From assembly GCA_963799415.1 (NCBI GenBank), contig CAWCXI010000015.1, forward strand, positions 94,274-158,273: a DNA stretch of 64,000 nucleotides, in the 5' to 3' direction. The notes beneath the pieces are model-generated. The model was not told the origin of the DNA. It made no database searches and worked only from the letters and a program-made list of their open reading frames with translations. A program made the translations under genes and the position numbers. Source of the stretch: JAMXLO01 sp963799415. Lineage in GTDB: Bacteria > Pseudomonadota > Alphaproteobacteria > Acetobacterales > Acetobacteraceae. Below are positions 17,306-26,814 of the stretch, in pieces (the first letter of the stretch is position 1; every line of letters starts with the position of its first letter).

Positions 17306-18766
17306 TTGTCGCGGCAAGCAACACTGGAACTCCATCAAGTAGAGATGCCGGGTTCCTCGCACGAATCGCAGAATCGGGCCGAGGAGTCCAATCAGGATCG
17401 AGTAGTCGGTTCCGACCTCCTCACCTGGGCGTCCTGGGTCATGGCAAGGAGTGGTCAAAGCCCGGCCCCGCATCATCGTCTCTTGCTCAAACAACTCGAT
17501 CTGATGTCTCGAGGCGAGATGGATCGCCTGATGGTGCTGATGCCGCCAGGATCGGCGAAGTCAACCTATGCGTCGCTACTGTACCCGGCATGGTGGTTTA
17601 CACAGCATCCCAACAGCTCAGTAATCACAACCTCGCATACCAGAAGCCTTGCGGAACACTTCGGTCGTCAGGTACGCGAGATGGTAAGAGAGTATGCTCA
17701 ACTGCTCGGTTACGGACTGCACTCCGGTCCGCAGGCTGCGGGACATTGGCAGACCACCCACAACGGCGGATACTTTGCGGCCGGCATCCGCGGCCCACTG
17801 ACTGGCCGGCGCGCCGACCTCGTCATCATCGACGATCCGATCAAATCCCAGGCCGAGGCTGACAGTCCTGTTCTGCGCGAAAGGGTCTGGAACTGGTACC
17901 GCTTTGATTTGACCACACGGCTACAGCCACGCGGCAGGATCGTGCTGATCATGACGCGGTGGCACGAGGATGATCTGGCTGGTCGCCTGCTCGCGCAGAA
18001 CGCCGCTGAATGGTGTCTGTTACGCCTCCCCGCTCTGGCCGAGGAAAACGACCCGCTGCAACGCTCTCCCGGCGCCGCGCTATGGCCGGACTGGGAGGAC
18101 GCAGCCGCATTGTTGCGCAAACGGGACACTGTCGGTGAACGAGCTTGGTCATCGCTGTTTCAGCAATCGCCACGGCCAATGGTCGGCAGCTTGTTTAAGA
18201 CCAATTGCATTGACATCCTCGATGCGCCGCCGACCCGTATCGAAGGCGCGGTGGTGCGCGCCTGGGATCTTGCCGCGACTGCGGCGACCGGCAGCAACGA
18301 TCCGGACTGGACCGCCGGCGTCAAATTGACGCGCGACGGAACCGGTCGGTTCGTTGTGCTGGATGTGGTGCACATGCGCGGCACGCCGCATGAGGTCGAA
18401 GCTGCAATTGGGGAGGCCGCGCGCGTGGACGGCACATCAGTCACCATCGGCCTGACGGAAGACCCGGGACAGGCGGGCAAGCACCAGGCCACCTATCTCA
18501 CCGGCCGCCTGGCCGGCTATCGCGTGGCGACCTCGCGCGAAACCGGTGCCAAGGCGACACGTGCGATGCCGTTGGCATCCCAGGTCGAGGGGCGAAACTT
18601 CGCCATTGTGCGAGCCGGCTGGAACCATGCCTTCCTCGAGGAACTGCGCGACTTTCCATTTGGCCGCAAGGATGACCAGGTCGACGCGCTGTCGCATGCA
18701 TTCACTATGCTGACCACTGTGGGAGCACCAGCGCGGAGTCTCTCCATGCCTTTCCTGGCGCGCTAG
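17306..18766 (+). CDS. Phage terminase large subunit
   Basis: DNA-packaging motor. The N-terminal ATPase has Walker A MPPGSAKST and Walker B LVIIDDP; the C-terminal RNase-H-like nuclease begins at VVRAWDLAAT (first catalytic Asp) and ends with GRKDDQVDALSHAF (distal Asp pair). 486 residues with a TTG start at 17306; an ATG at 17345 is an alternative. No small-subunit gene is recognised upstream. First gene of the phage structural cluster. Confidence 0.9.
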   Translation: MSRQATLELHQVEMPGSSHESQNRAEESNQDRVVGSDLLTWASWVMARSGQSPAPHHRLLLKQLDLMSRGEMDRLMVLMPPGSAKSTYASLLYPAWWFTQHPNSSVITTSHTRSLAEHFGRQVREMVREYAQLLGYGLHSGPQAAGHWQTTHNGGYFAAGIRGPLTGRRADLVIIDDPIKSQAEADSPVLRERVWNWYRFDLTTRLQPRGRIVLIMTRWHEDDLAGRLLAQNAAEWCLLRLPALAEENDPLQRSPGAALWPDWEDAAALLRKRDTVGERAWSSLFQQSPRPMVGSLFKTNCIDILDAPPTRIEGAVVRAWDLAATAATGSNDPDWTAGVKLTRDGTGRFVVLDVVHMRGTPHEVEAAIGEAARVDGTSVTIGLTEDPGQAGKHQATYLTGRLAGYRVATSRETGAKATRAMPLASQVEGRNFAIVRAGWNHAFLEELRDFPFGRKDDQVDALSHAFTMLTTVGAPARSLSMPFLAR

Positions 18767-18795
18767 ACACGACACGACATTCAATCGGCGAACCC

Positions 18796-20215
18796 ATGTT
18801 CGAGACGATCTGTAACTTGATCCCACGCGACCCGCACTATCCGGGGCGCGGGCGCACTCTGGATATTCTCAAGCGTGTCATGGATGGGAAGCTGTACGAA
18901 GTCCTGCCATATCAGTTCCACGAAGAGCGTGGCGCGGGCGGCGAATACATTCCACTGCGCAACCGCAGGCCCAGCGTGCGTTATTCATTATGCCGCATCG
19001 TGGTGGAGGACAGCGTTTCGCTCTTGTTCAGTGAGGGACACTTCCCGACGATCGATTGCGCCGACCGTGAAATACGCGCCTCGCTTGCCGATATCGCGAA
19101 GGAAACCCGTCTCAACCTGACGATGACCGAGGCAGCGATACGAGGCGCCATCGGGTCTGTCGCAATTGTCATGCGCGTGCTTCGAGGGCGTGTCTTCTTC
19201 GACGTTCTCGACACGACATACCTGACGCCAGAATGGGATCCGCAGGAGCCCGATACGCTGCTTCGGGTAACAGAGAAGTATAAGGTACCGGGGGCCCAGC
19301 TTGCTTCCAGCGGGTACGAGATCGCGAGATAGGTCAATCGACTACTGGTTCACGCGAACCTGGGACGCGGAGGGTGAGATCTGGTTCGTTCCTCTGCCGG
19401 TCGGCACCAGTTTCGAAACTGGGATCGACGAAGCCCGCAGTGCGAAACACAATCTTGGGTTCGTACCTGTCGTCTGGATTCGGAACCTTCCAGGTCCATC
19501 CTCCACCGGCGACGCTGCCGACGGCGCTTGTACATTCCGCGCTGCAATCGAGACACAGATAGAGATTGATTACCAGCTCAGCCAAGCTGGCCGCGGCCTA
19601 AAATACAGCAGCGATCCGACATTGCTGATCAAAGAACCAGCGACCACCGACAGCGAGATCATCAAAGGCGCGGGCAACGCGCTCGTCGTCAGCGAGAAGG
19701 GCGACGCCAAACTGCTGGAGATAGGCGGCACTGCGTCGGCTGCGGTCATCGAATACGTGCGGACGCTTCGTGAGCTGGCTCTGGAAAGCGTGCATGGCAA
19801 CAGGGCCAGCGCCGATCGGCTGACCGCAGCCCAGTCGGGCCGTGCACTGGAGTTGATGAACCAAGGTTTAATCTGGCTCGCCGACAATCTGCGGATAAGC
19901 TATGGAGAAGGCGCACTGTTGTCGCTTGCACGTATGGTGCTGCGGGCTTCGCGGGTCTATCGGCTGCGCGTCATGGGCCGCGAGATACCTGCGATGGATC
20001 CTGTCGCCAGGCTCTCACTCAACTGGCCGCGCTGGTATGCCACTACTGCCGACGACCGGCAGAAGGACGCACAGACGCTGAGCACCTTGGCGAGTGCCGG
20101 CCAAATCAGCCGAGAGAGCGCGGTGAAGGCGATCGCCAACGAATTTGACATTGAGGACGTGCCGGCAGAACTCGCGCAAATCTTCGCCGAGAGAAGAAAC
20201 AACGAAAGCAACTAA
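18796..20215 (+). CDS. Phage portal protein (frameshifted)
   Basis: The portal ring protein sits at the unique capsid vertex as the DNA conduit and terminase dock. The N-terminal segment (MFETICNLIPRDPHYPGR to about 19320) and the remainder (from SIDYWFTRTWDAEGEIW) are in adjacent frames, so one extra base lies near 19320. Together they give ~473 residues, and the position between terminase and capsid supports the call. The stop overlaps the next start (TAATG). A sequencing error or a real mutation are both possible; an intact copy is required for a functional particle. Confidence 0.75.
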
Positions 20216-20625
20216 TGCCAGAAGACGATAAGCCTGTCGTGCCGGACACCCAGCCGGACACGGACCTACGTACGCGCGCCGAGTCGCTCGAGCGCCGATT
20301 GGCTGAAATCGAACACGAGGCACAAGCCCGCGTCGTTCGTGCCGAACTAAAGGTCGAGGCCGTGCGCGCGGGGATCGTTGATCTGGACGGGTTGAAGCTG
20401 CTCGACCTCAAGACCGTGCAATTGACTTCGGATGGTGAGTTGGCGAATGCCGCCGAACTCGTGGCGCAGCTGAGGCGAGCGAAGCCATGGCTGTTCGGTG
20501 GCACATCGTCATCCAGCCGCGCCAGCCCGCCACCTGCCCAGCCGCCGCGTCAAAAGCTGGCCACCGAAATGACTGACAACGAATACCGGGCCGCCCGCGC
20601 GGCGATCCTGAAACACCAAGTATAG
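20215..20625 (+). CDS. Phage scaffold-like coiled-coil protein
   Basis: A 136-residue acidic protein with a long heptad-type helix (residues ~20-60, RTRAESLERRLAEIEHEAQA) and a Ser/Pro-rich hinge before a short C-terminal helix. Size, coiled coil and location between portal and major capsid genes suggest an internal scaffold, but there is no sequence signature. The start overlaps the portal stop. Confidence 0.5.
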   Translation: MPEDDKPVVPDTQPDTDLRTRAESLERRLAEIEHEAQARVVRAELKVEAVRAGIVDLDGLKLLDLKTVQLTSDGELANAAELVAQLRRAKPWLFGGTSSSSRASPPPAQPPRQKLATEMTDNEYRAARAAILKHQV

Positions 20626-20638
20626 AAGGGATACCCGC

Positions 20639-21961
20639 ATGGGCATTCAGAATTTTCCGGCAGCATTGCAGCCAATCATTCAGCAAGGCTTCCTGGAGCG
20701 CGAGTTTCAGCAGGCGCTGAAGTCACGCCTTGGCTATCGCGCCTGCGCTGATCGCGTGCAGATCTCGGTCGGCATCGGCGAAACGCTGACCAGGACGCGC
20801 GCGGGGCTGAAACCCAGTATCACCACACCACTGGCGGTGAACACGAACACCAATCTCGATAACGGCCTGACGGCGACAAATTGGGGTGTGGAGCAATACA
20901 CCATCACAATCAACCACTACGCTGCCACGACCGATCTGAACATGGTCACGAGCCGTGTCGGAATTGCGTCACAGTTTCTGCAAAATGCGTACGTGAATGG
21001 CGAACAGGCGGCGCGCAGCCTGGACGAGCTGGCACGCAATGCCCTGTTCAGCAGCTATTTCGGCGGCAACTCGCGGGTGCGAACGACCTTGGGAAGCGCT
21101 GGTACGGCCGTAACGGTCGATGACGTTCGCGGCTTCCAGTATGCCTTTGTCAATGGCGTACAACAAGCAGTCGGCGCAGCCAATCCGCTGACTGTGACCA
21201 TTGGCGCCAATGTCTACTCGCTGGTTGGCGTCACGGCGGACGTCACAAATGTCTCGACAACCCCGAATGGCGTGTCCGGCGCGCTGACATTCTCGGGCAA
21301 TGTATCGGTGTCGGACGGCACGGCGGGAAATGCCTTAACGGCCGCCAGTGCCTCGGTAGTTGTCCGGCCATCCCAACGCGCCACGACCGCCGCTTTGACT
21401 GCCACCGACGTGCTGACAATGTCGGGCCTACTGGATGCGGTCGCCAAACTGCGCATGAACGCCGTACCAGAGATCGATGGCGTGTACAACTGCTATCTTG
21501 ATCCGGTTTCCGCACGGCAGTTATTTGCTGATCCGGACTTCAAGCAGTTATTCCAGGGCGCCACGTCGGCAAACCAGGTGTTTCGCCAAGGCATGACGAA
21601 CGACTTTCTGGGTCTACGTTTCATCCCGACGACCGAGGCCTTTGTGCAGCCACACCCGACACTCGCCGGCCTGATGGTGAGACGACCGATCGTCTGCGGC
21701 CAAGGCGCGCTGATCGAGGGCGACTTCGCGGGAATGGCGGCCGAGGACGTTATACCGAAGGACTCGATCGTTGCTGTTGTCGATGATGTGGCGATGGTGA
21801 CACGCGAACCGATCGATCGCCTTCAGCAGATTATCGCCCAGTCCTGGTACTGGATCGGGGGTTTCTGCGCACCTTCCGACACCACGACCAATCCGACCAC
21901 GGTTCCCACCGCGACCAACGCCGCGTTCAAGCGCGCCGTGATGGTCGAGCACATCGGCTGA
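20639..21961 (+). CDS. Phage major capsid protein
   Basis: A 440-residue protein, the largest head-region gene product, positioned after the scaffold-like gene. The N-terminal part (FPAALQPIIQQGFLEREFQ) has the character of an arm, and the C-terminal half (VTREPIDRLQQIIAQSWYW) is typical of this capsid family in alphaproteobacterial prophages. The central Thr/Val-rich segment (residues ~180-260) resembles an inserted surface domain. The HK97 fold is inferred, not shown. A GAAGGG ribosome-binding site is present. Confidence 0.75.
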   Translation: MGIQNFPAALQPIIQQGFLEREFQQALKSRLGYRACADRVQISVGIGETLTRTRAGLKPSITTPLAVNTNTNLDNGLTATNWGVEQYTITINHYAATTDLNMVTSRVGIASQFLQNAYVNGEQAARSLDELARNALFSSYFGGNSRVRTTLGSAGTAVTVDDVRGFQYAFVNGVQQAVGAANPLTVTIGANVYSLVGVTADVTNVSTTPNGVSGALTFSGNVSVSDGTAGNALTAASASVVVRPSQRATTAALTATDVLTMSGLLDAVAKLRMNAVPEIDGVYNCYLDPVSARQLFADPDFKQLFQGATSANQVFRQGMTNDFLGLRFIPTTEAFVQPHPTLAGLMVRRPIVCGQGALIEGDFAGMAAEDVIPKDSIVAVVDDVAMVTREPIDRLQQIIAQSWYWIGGFCAPSDTTTNPTTVPTATNAAFKRAVMVEHIG

Positions 21962-21983
21962 TCTCGGAGCGACGGAGTAGCAC

Positions 21984-22292
21984 ATGGCCATCGGGTCCAT
22001 AACGCCGTTCCGTCCAACGGGAACGGTTTCACTCGGCGCGGGCACGTTGTCCGCGGCGGTAGCTCTGGCGGGAGGTGGAGACTCGGTTGTGGTGACAAAT
22101 CCTAGTGCGTCGCTCGCCTACGTGAGCTTTGGTGCCGATCAGTCGGCGACGGCCTCTAGCGCCGATATGCCGGTGATGGCGAACTCACGGGTGCTACTGT
22201 CTGTGAACAGCTTAGTGAATTATGCGGCGGCGGTGCTCACTTCCGGTAGCGGCGTTGTCCTGTTCACGCGTGGCGATGGATCCTTTGTCTGA
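21984..22292 (+). CDS. Hypothetical phage head protein (possible decoration protein)
   Basis: 102 residues, Ala/Gly/Ser/Val-rich, beta-strand-like, no Cys or Lys. It follows the capsid gene, where decoration or head-completion proteins are usual. The stop overlaps the next start (TGATG). No family recognised. Confidence 0.5.
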   Translation: MAIGSITPFRPTGTVSLGAGTLSAAVALAGGGDSVVVTNPSASLAYVSFGADQSATASSADMPVMANSRVLLSVNSLVNYAAAVLTSGSGVVLFTRGDGSFV

Positions 22293-22669
22293 TGACATTC
22301 ACGGACTCCGAAAAGGCGGACGTTCGTCGCTTTTGCGGCTATCCAGCCTATGGTGCGGCCGCATCGGGCTTCCAGAACTGGCGGTTCTTTCAAGTCTACG
22401 GGCTACTGGAGTTCCGTATGAACAACCTTTCTGCCGCGGAAGAAGCCGTCGTACGGCGTTACCTTGGCACGCTCACCGTATTGGAGTTTGCGGTGCCGCG
22501 CGCCGGCGACAATCTTGATACCGACCAGGCAGCAGTGTGGACCCGCAATCGCGACGAGCTGCGCGACCGCACGAGATTATTCGACGACTGGCGCCGCCGT
22601 CTATGCGGTTTCTTCGGTATTCCACCGGGACCCGCGATAACCGACAGTGGCATCAGCCTGGTTGTCTGA
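22292..22669 (+). CDS. Hypothetical phage head-tail connector-like protein
   Basis: 125 residues, mainly helical (MTFTDSEKADVRRFCGYPAY at the start), coupled to the gene before it and immediately followed by the next. Connector/adaptor proteins occupy this slot between capsid and tail genes in many phages; this is a positional inference without a diagnostic motif. Confidence 0.5.
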   Translation: MTFTDSEKADVRRFCGYPAYGAAASGFQNWRFFQVYGLLEFRMNNLSAAEEAVVRRYLGTLTVLEFAVPRAGDNLDTDQAAVWTRNRDELRDRTRLFDDWRRRLCGFFGIPPGPAITDSGISLVV

Positions 22670-22671
22670 CC

Positions 22672-23316
22672 ATGGAACCGACGGAGCTGCAGGATCGGAT
22701 TTATCGAGGTCTGAATGCCGCGGCGCGTGCCATCGGCACCGACACCGATGCCTATAGACCCTCCGGGTTCTCTGAGCCTCTGGATCGGCAGAACCGCTTT
22801 TTACGACTGCGCGCCGCATTCACAGCACGCGACGCCAGGTTTGCGCATCCAAATGCGTATGGTGATGCACTTTGGTACGGGATCTTCGACGCCGCCTACA
22901 CGCGTCCGGGCGACTACCTCGTGCAGGCCGACAAAGTCTGGTTCATTGCGGCGCAACAACGCCTATTGCCGGTGCTGTGTGTGCAGACCAACCGCATTGT
23001 CTCGTTCTCGCGCCCGGCCGCGCCGTGCAGCACCGGCGTCAACACATATGGTGGTGCGGTCCCCGCGACCAATGAGGTGATGCTCACGCACTGGCCAGCC
23101 AGCGTCATCGGCGTGGCTGGCCGCGGTCATCCCAGTGCCGATCTGCCAAGTGACAGCTCGATCCCCTACTGGACCGTACTGTTACCGGTGATAACCGGTG
23201 TGGTCCTGCTGCCGGCGGACCTAATGACGGATGATCTCGGGCGGAATGCCGTCGTAACAGGCGCCGAACTGACCGATCTGGGGTGGCGCATTACGGTGAA
23301 ACAGGCAACCACCTGA
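22672..23316 (+). CDS. Hypothetical phage protein (head completion/neck region)
   Basis: 214 residues from ATG 22672, two bases after the upstream stop. Soluble, with motifs such as GDYLVQADKVWFIAAQQRLL and a C-terminal VVTGAELTDLGWRITV strand pattern seen in phage neck proteins. The start lies just past the TGA of the preceding gene and the stop overlaps the next start. Function not assigned. Confidence 0.5.
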   Translation: MEPTELQDRIYRGLNAAARAIGTDTDAYRPSGFSEPLDRQNRFLRLRAAFTARDARFAHPNAYGDALWYGIFDAAYTRPGDYLVQADKVWFIAAQQRLLPVLCVQTNRIVSFSRPAAPCSTGVNTYGGAVPATNEVMLTHWPASVIGVAGRGHPSADLPSDSSIPYWTVLLPVITGVVLLPADLMTDDLGRNAVVTGAELTDLGWRITVKQATT

Positions 23317-24125
23317 TGGCCGACCAATCAGATGTCGAAGTTGCCCTGGTCAATGTGGTCTCGACCGCTCTCTATCCGAACGGGACCAGCGAAGCCAGCA
23401 TTCCGGGGCCGGACTGCCGGATTTACCGTGGTTGGCCGAACTCGGCTGCGTTAGATGCTGATCTGGCTGCCGGCAAGATCAACGTCACGATCTTCCCCGG
23501 TGGCGGCACTTGTCATACCACCACGCGCTACGCCGAACGGTGGGCAGGCGCGGCTGCACAGTCAACTTTGACCGTTGCGGTAGACGGAACGTCGGTGACT
23601 TTTGGCGGCACAGCAAATTTCGGCCACGTAGCCGGCATCCTGGTCGACGGCACAAGCTACGCCTATCGCACGCAATCAGGAGACACCCCCCAATCAGTGG
23701 CGGCCAATCTCGCATCGATGGCCCGCGGCGACACGATTGTGCACTTGTCGTACAGCACACTGACGATAGCCGGCGCGGGCAATCTCCTGGCGCGGGTGGT
23801 TGCGGACGCTCAGGTGCAACAGGAAGTCCGCCGCCAGGAGCAAGGCTTTCGCGTTACATGTTGGTGTCCTACACCCGCGACACGAGACGCAGTGGCAAGC
23901 GCGGTCGATCAGGCGCTAAGTACCCAACGTTTCATCGCGCTGTCGGATGGGACGAGTGGCAGACTGACCTATGCCGGCAACACGGTGTTTGATCAATCGC
24001 AAAACGCGCGGCTTTATCGTCGAGATCTCACCTATAACGTGGAATACCCGACAATCGTCTCCAGCACACATCCAGCGATGCTGTTCGGCGATCTGCTGCT
24101 GAATTCTGTGACCATTATCGCCTGA
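23316..24125 (+). CDS. Hypothetical phage protein (tail-terminator-like position)
   Basis: 269 residues. The N-terminus (VEVALVNVVSTALYPNGT) and the C-terminal YNVEYPTIV motif resemble proteins encoded just ahead of tail sheath genes. A central Gly/Thr-rich segment (residues ~80-150) looks like an inserted beta domain. Start overlaps the previous stop (TGATG). Role in tail completion is inferred from order only. Confidence 0.5.
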   Translation: MADQSDVEVALVNVVSTALYPNGTSEASIPGPDCRIYRGWPNSAALDADLAAGKINVTIFPGGGTCHTTTRYAERWAGAAAQSTLTVAVDGTSVTFGGTANFGHVAGILVDGTSYAYRTQSGDTPQSVAANLASMARGDTIVHLSYSTLTIAGAGNLLARVVADAQVQQEVRRQEQGFRVTCWCPTPATRDAVASAVDQALSTQRFIALSDGTSGRLTYAGNTVFDQSQNARLYRRDLTYNVEYPTIVSSTHPAMLFGDLLLNSVTIIA

Positions 24126-24138
24126 TATCGGAGTAACC

Positions 24139-24288
24139 ATGGATATGCATCTGGTCGTGGTGAAGCCGTTCGCCGGTCTCGCTCGAGGCGATATCGTCAC
24201 CGATACAATTCGCATCAACGAGATCCTGAACAGCGAGCACGCACGTTCGGTCGTGCGCGTGGCCGTATCTGCGACCAGGGGAGCCTGA
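24139..24288 (+). CDS. Small phage protein (49 residues)
   Basis: ATG 24139 preceded by CGGAG, ending five bases before the sheath gene. It encodes a 49-residue basic protein (MDMHLVVVKPFAGLARGDIV). Tight spacing with both neighbours supports a real gene; small proteins in this slot before the sheath gene are common in contractile-tail phages. Function unknown. Confidence 0.6.
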   Translation: MDMHLVVVKPFAGLARGDIVTDTIRINEILNSEHARSVVRVAVSATRGA

Positions 24289-24293
24289 CCAAG

Positions 24294-25856
24294 ATGCCAA
24301 TTGTTCAGCAGGGAAGTATAAACACCACGGCGCTGGTGGTGCCGGATCTGTATGTCCAAATAGTCCCACCACAGAACCTGGTTCTGAACGGGGTGCCGAC
24401 CAACGTAGTCGGCGTCATCGGCACGGCGTCCTGGGGGCCGGTCGGGCAACCTGTGATCGTGGCCACCATGGCTGACTATGCACAAAGCTTTGGCCCGATC
24501 CTGGCACGCAAGTATGACATGGGGACGCAAGTCGCCACGGCGGTACAACAGGGCGCACAGAACTTCCGTTGCGTGCGGGTGACCGACAATACCGACTCCG
24601 CCGCACAGGCGGTCCTTACCGGAACGACCGTGACCTTCACCGCGCTCCACACAGGGTCGCTCGGCAATCTGGTTATCTTGACCCTGACAACAGGTTCAAG
24701 GGCGAATACCTGGCGCCTGACCATCTCGTTGCCGGGCCTGCAACCGGAAGTCTACGACAACATCGCAGGATCCGGTGCAGTGTTCTGGTCGACCCTTGTG
24801 ACGGCAGTAAACCAGGGACAGGGCCCACAACGCGGCCCGTCACAGTTGATTGTCGCCAACGCCGGCGGAGCCACCATTGCACCGAACCAGTTCTCCGTCG
24901 CGCTCGGTTCGACGACGGCCGGTTCGGATGGCGCAGTCAACGTTACGGTGACCGGCCTCGCAGGAACCGATATTCCCCCCCGCTCGGGCATGTATTCACT
25001 TCGTGGGCAGGGCTGCGGCATTGCAATGCTGGCGGATGCCGATGACCCGGACTACTGGACAACCCAGGCCGGATTTGGGCTCCAGGAAGGGATCTACATG
25101 ATCCTAACCGGACCCGCTGGAGATACCATCCAAAACTCGGTCACAGTCAAGCAGCAGGCGGGACTGGATAGCTACGCAGCCAAGCTGATGTTCGGTGACT
25201 GGCTGTGGTGGTCGGATCAGGTCAATGCAACGATCCGCCTCGTGTCACCACAGGGCTTTGCCGCCGGACGCCTTGCGAACCTCTCGCCCGAACAATCCAG
25301 CCTGAACAAGCAGCTCTACAGCGTAATCGGCAGCCAGAAGTCTGGCACGCCCGGTTCAGGTCAGAACTCCTCCTATTCGTCTGCGGACCTGGCGGTGCTG
25401 TTGGGTGCTGGCATTGACGTGATCAGCAACCCGCAACCAGGCGGCACATTCTGGGGTGTGCGCGGCGGGCACAACTCATCAACCAACGCAGCGATTAACG
25501 GTGACAACTACACTCGACTGACCAACTACATCGCGGCGACGCTCGCTGCCGGTATGGGGCTGTATGTCGGACAGGTGATCACCGCAGACCTGTTCCGGCG
25601 GATCCGTTCGACGCAGTTGGCATTTCTGCAAAATATGCTAGGGCAGGGTTTACTTGGCAGCACCGACGGTAGCCTGCCGTTCAGCGTGATCTGCGACACA
25701 TCAAACAACCCCGACAGCAGGACTGATCTCGGCTACGTACAATCGGACGCCCAGGTGCAGTATCAGGCAATCAACGAAAAGTTCATTGTCAACATCGAAG
25801 GCGGCCAGACCGTACAGGTATCCCGCCAGACATTGCCCACTGGGCAGCCCGCGTAA
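24294..25856 (+). CDS. Phage tail sheath protein
   Basis: A 520-residue subunit of the contractile sheath. The N-terminus (VVGVIGTASWGPVGQPVIV) and C-terminal region (YVQSDAQVQYQAINEKFIVNIE) are family hallmarks, and the gene directly precedes the tube gene. The sheath surrounds the tube and contracts on host binding. This identifies the element as contractile-tailed (myovirus morphology). Length normal. Confidence 0.9.
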   Translation: MPIVQQGSINTTALVVPDLYVQIVPPQNLVLNGVPTNVVGVIGTASWGPVGQPVIVATMADYAQSFGPILARKYDMGTQVATAVQQGAQNFRCVRVTDNTDSAAQAVLTGTTVTFTALHTGSLGNLVILTLTTGSRANTWRLTISLPGLQPEVYDNIAGSGAVFWSTLVTAVNQGQGPQRGPSQLIVANAGGATIAPNQFSVALGSTTAGSDGAVNVTVTGLAGTDIPPRSGMYSLRGQGCGIAMLADADDPDYWTTQAGFGLQEGIYMILTGPAGDTIQNSVTVKQQAGLDSYAAKLMFGDWLWWSDQVNATIRLVSPQGFAAGRLANLSPEQSSLNKQLYSVIGSQKSGTPGSGQNSSYSSADLAVLLGAGIDVISNPQPGGTFWGVRGGHNSSTNAAINGDNYTRLTNYIAATLAAGMGLYVGQVITADLFRRIRSTQLAFLQNMLGQGLLGSTDGSLPFSVICDTSNNPDSRTDLGYVQSDAQVQYQAINEKFIVNIEGGQTVQVSRQTLPTGQPA

Positions 25857-25868
25857 GGAGCAATCCGC

Positions 25869-26297
25869 ATGTCATTCACCTCGTTCTCCATCGGGCGCGA
25901 TACACAGCTGGTGGTGATAGGCGCCGCGGGACGGATCGATCTGACCCACGTTACATCGTTCGACAGCCGCCAGCTCACTCACTCGGTGCGGGTAGACAGA
26001 CTGGATGGCACTCAGATGGGCACAGAGCTGCCCAAGGGTTGGGAAGGCAGTTTCGAACTCGAGCGCGGCAACTCGACCATCGATGACTTCATCGCCACAG
26101 CCGAGCAGCAATATTTCAATGGGAACAGCGTTGCGCCTGGCACGATGTACCAGTACGTAACAGAGACGGATGGGTCCACATCGACTTACCAGTATGACAA
26201 TGTGATTTTCCGGCTGAGCAACGCCGGAACCTGGAAAGGCGACAGCAGCGTCAAGCAGAAGCTCGAGTTTTTTGCCATCCGGAGGCGTCGCATCTAA
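25869..26297 (+). CDS. Phage tail tube protein
   Basis: 142 residues, predominantly beta: FSIGRDTQLVVIGAAGRI at the N-terminus and GSFELERGNSTIDDFIATAE centrally, resembling tail-tube subunits following the sheath gene in P2/Mu-like clusters. Forms the inner tube for DNA passage. A GTAAGGAG ribosome-binding site precedes the ATG; the stop overlaps the next start (TAATG). Confidence 0.8.
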   Translation: MSFTSFSIGRDTQLVVIGAAGRIDLTHVTSFDSRQLTHSVRVDRLDGTQMGTELPKGWEGSFELERGNSTIDDFIATAEQQYFNGNSVAPGTMYQYVTETDGSTSTYQYDNVIFRLSNAGTWKGDSSVKQKLEFFAIRRRRI

Positions 26298-26644
26298 TGA
26301 CTCCATCCGCATCCATACTGACAGCAGCGGCCGCCACCGAGACCATTTTCGACGGAGGTGGACGGCGCATAACCATCCGGAGGCTTACCGCTCTCGATCG
26401 ATTGCGACTCTTCAAAGCCGCTGGCCCGTTGTTGGCACAGAACCAACCCTGGTTAGGCATGGCACTGATTGCCTCTTCAGTGGCTGCAATCGACGATGTG
26501 CCGGTGCCTCCGCCATGCAACGAAAATCAGATCGAGACCATGATCGGTCGCCTTGGCGATGCGGGAGTTGCGGCCGTCGCACTGGCCTTGCAGCAATCCG
26601 CAGACCCCACTTCCGAGGAGCTGGTCGCCAACGCGGGAAACTGA
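26297..26644 (+). CDS. Phage tail assembly chaperone, short form (gpG-like)
   Basis: 115 residues, located between tube and tape measure genes, the slot of lambda G/T or P2 E/E'. In these systems the short chaperone and its frameshifted extension coat the tape measure during tail assembly. The last codons are GCG GGA AAC followed by TGA, placing a slippery heptamer right at the stop. Low sequence conservation is normal for this family, so the call rests on position and the frameshift site. Confidence 0.7.
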   Translation: MTPSASILTAAAATETIFDGGGRRITIRRLTALDRLRLFKAAGPLLAQNQPWLGMALIASSVAAIDDVPVPPPCNENQIETMIGRLGDAGVAAVALALQQSADPTSEELVANAGN

Positions 26645-26814
26645 GTCGGCACCCTGACCTGATCGACTGCCTCTATCTGATCCGGAATGGGGTGCCGTTC
26701 GACGTAGCGTTCAGCCTGCCCACCGATGAGCGGATGGCATTTGTGGTCGCGCTCGGCACAATGGATGGCAGAGCGTTCGACTGGCGAACCTTGCACTGGA
26801 ATCCGCGAACGTGA
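26297..26814 (+). CDS. Tail assembly chaperone, minus-one frameshift fusion (gpGT/E'-like)
   Basis: A minus-one slip at 26635-26641 extends the 115-residue chaperone by 57 residues (LSRHPDLIDCLYLIRNG.. to NPRT), giving 172 residues. The extension has no start codon or ribosome-binding site of its own but reads as a plausible protein, and its stop overlaps the GTG of the tape measure gene. By analogy with lambda, the minor fused product bridges tape measure and tube subunits. Confidence 0.7.
26635..26641 (+). promoter_or_regulatory. Programmed -1 ribosomal frameshift site (GGGAAAC)
   Basis: The heptamer G GGA AAC lies in the correct phase (G is the third base of an Ala codon) and is followed immediately by the in-frame TGA. 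It differs by one base from the GGGAAAG site of lambda G-GT. Both overlapping frames are protein-like on the expected sides. Confidence 0.75.
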
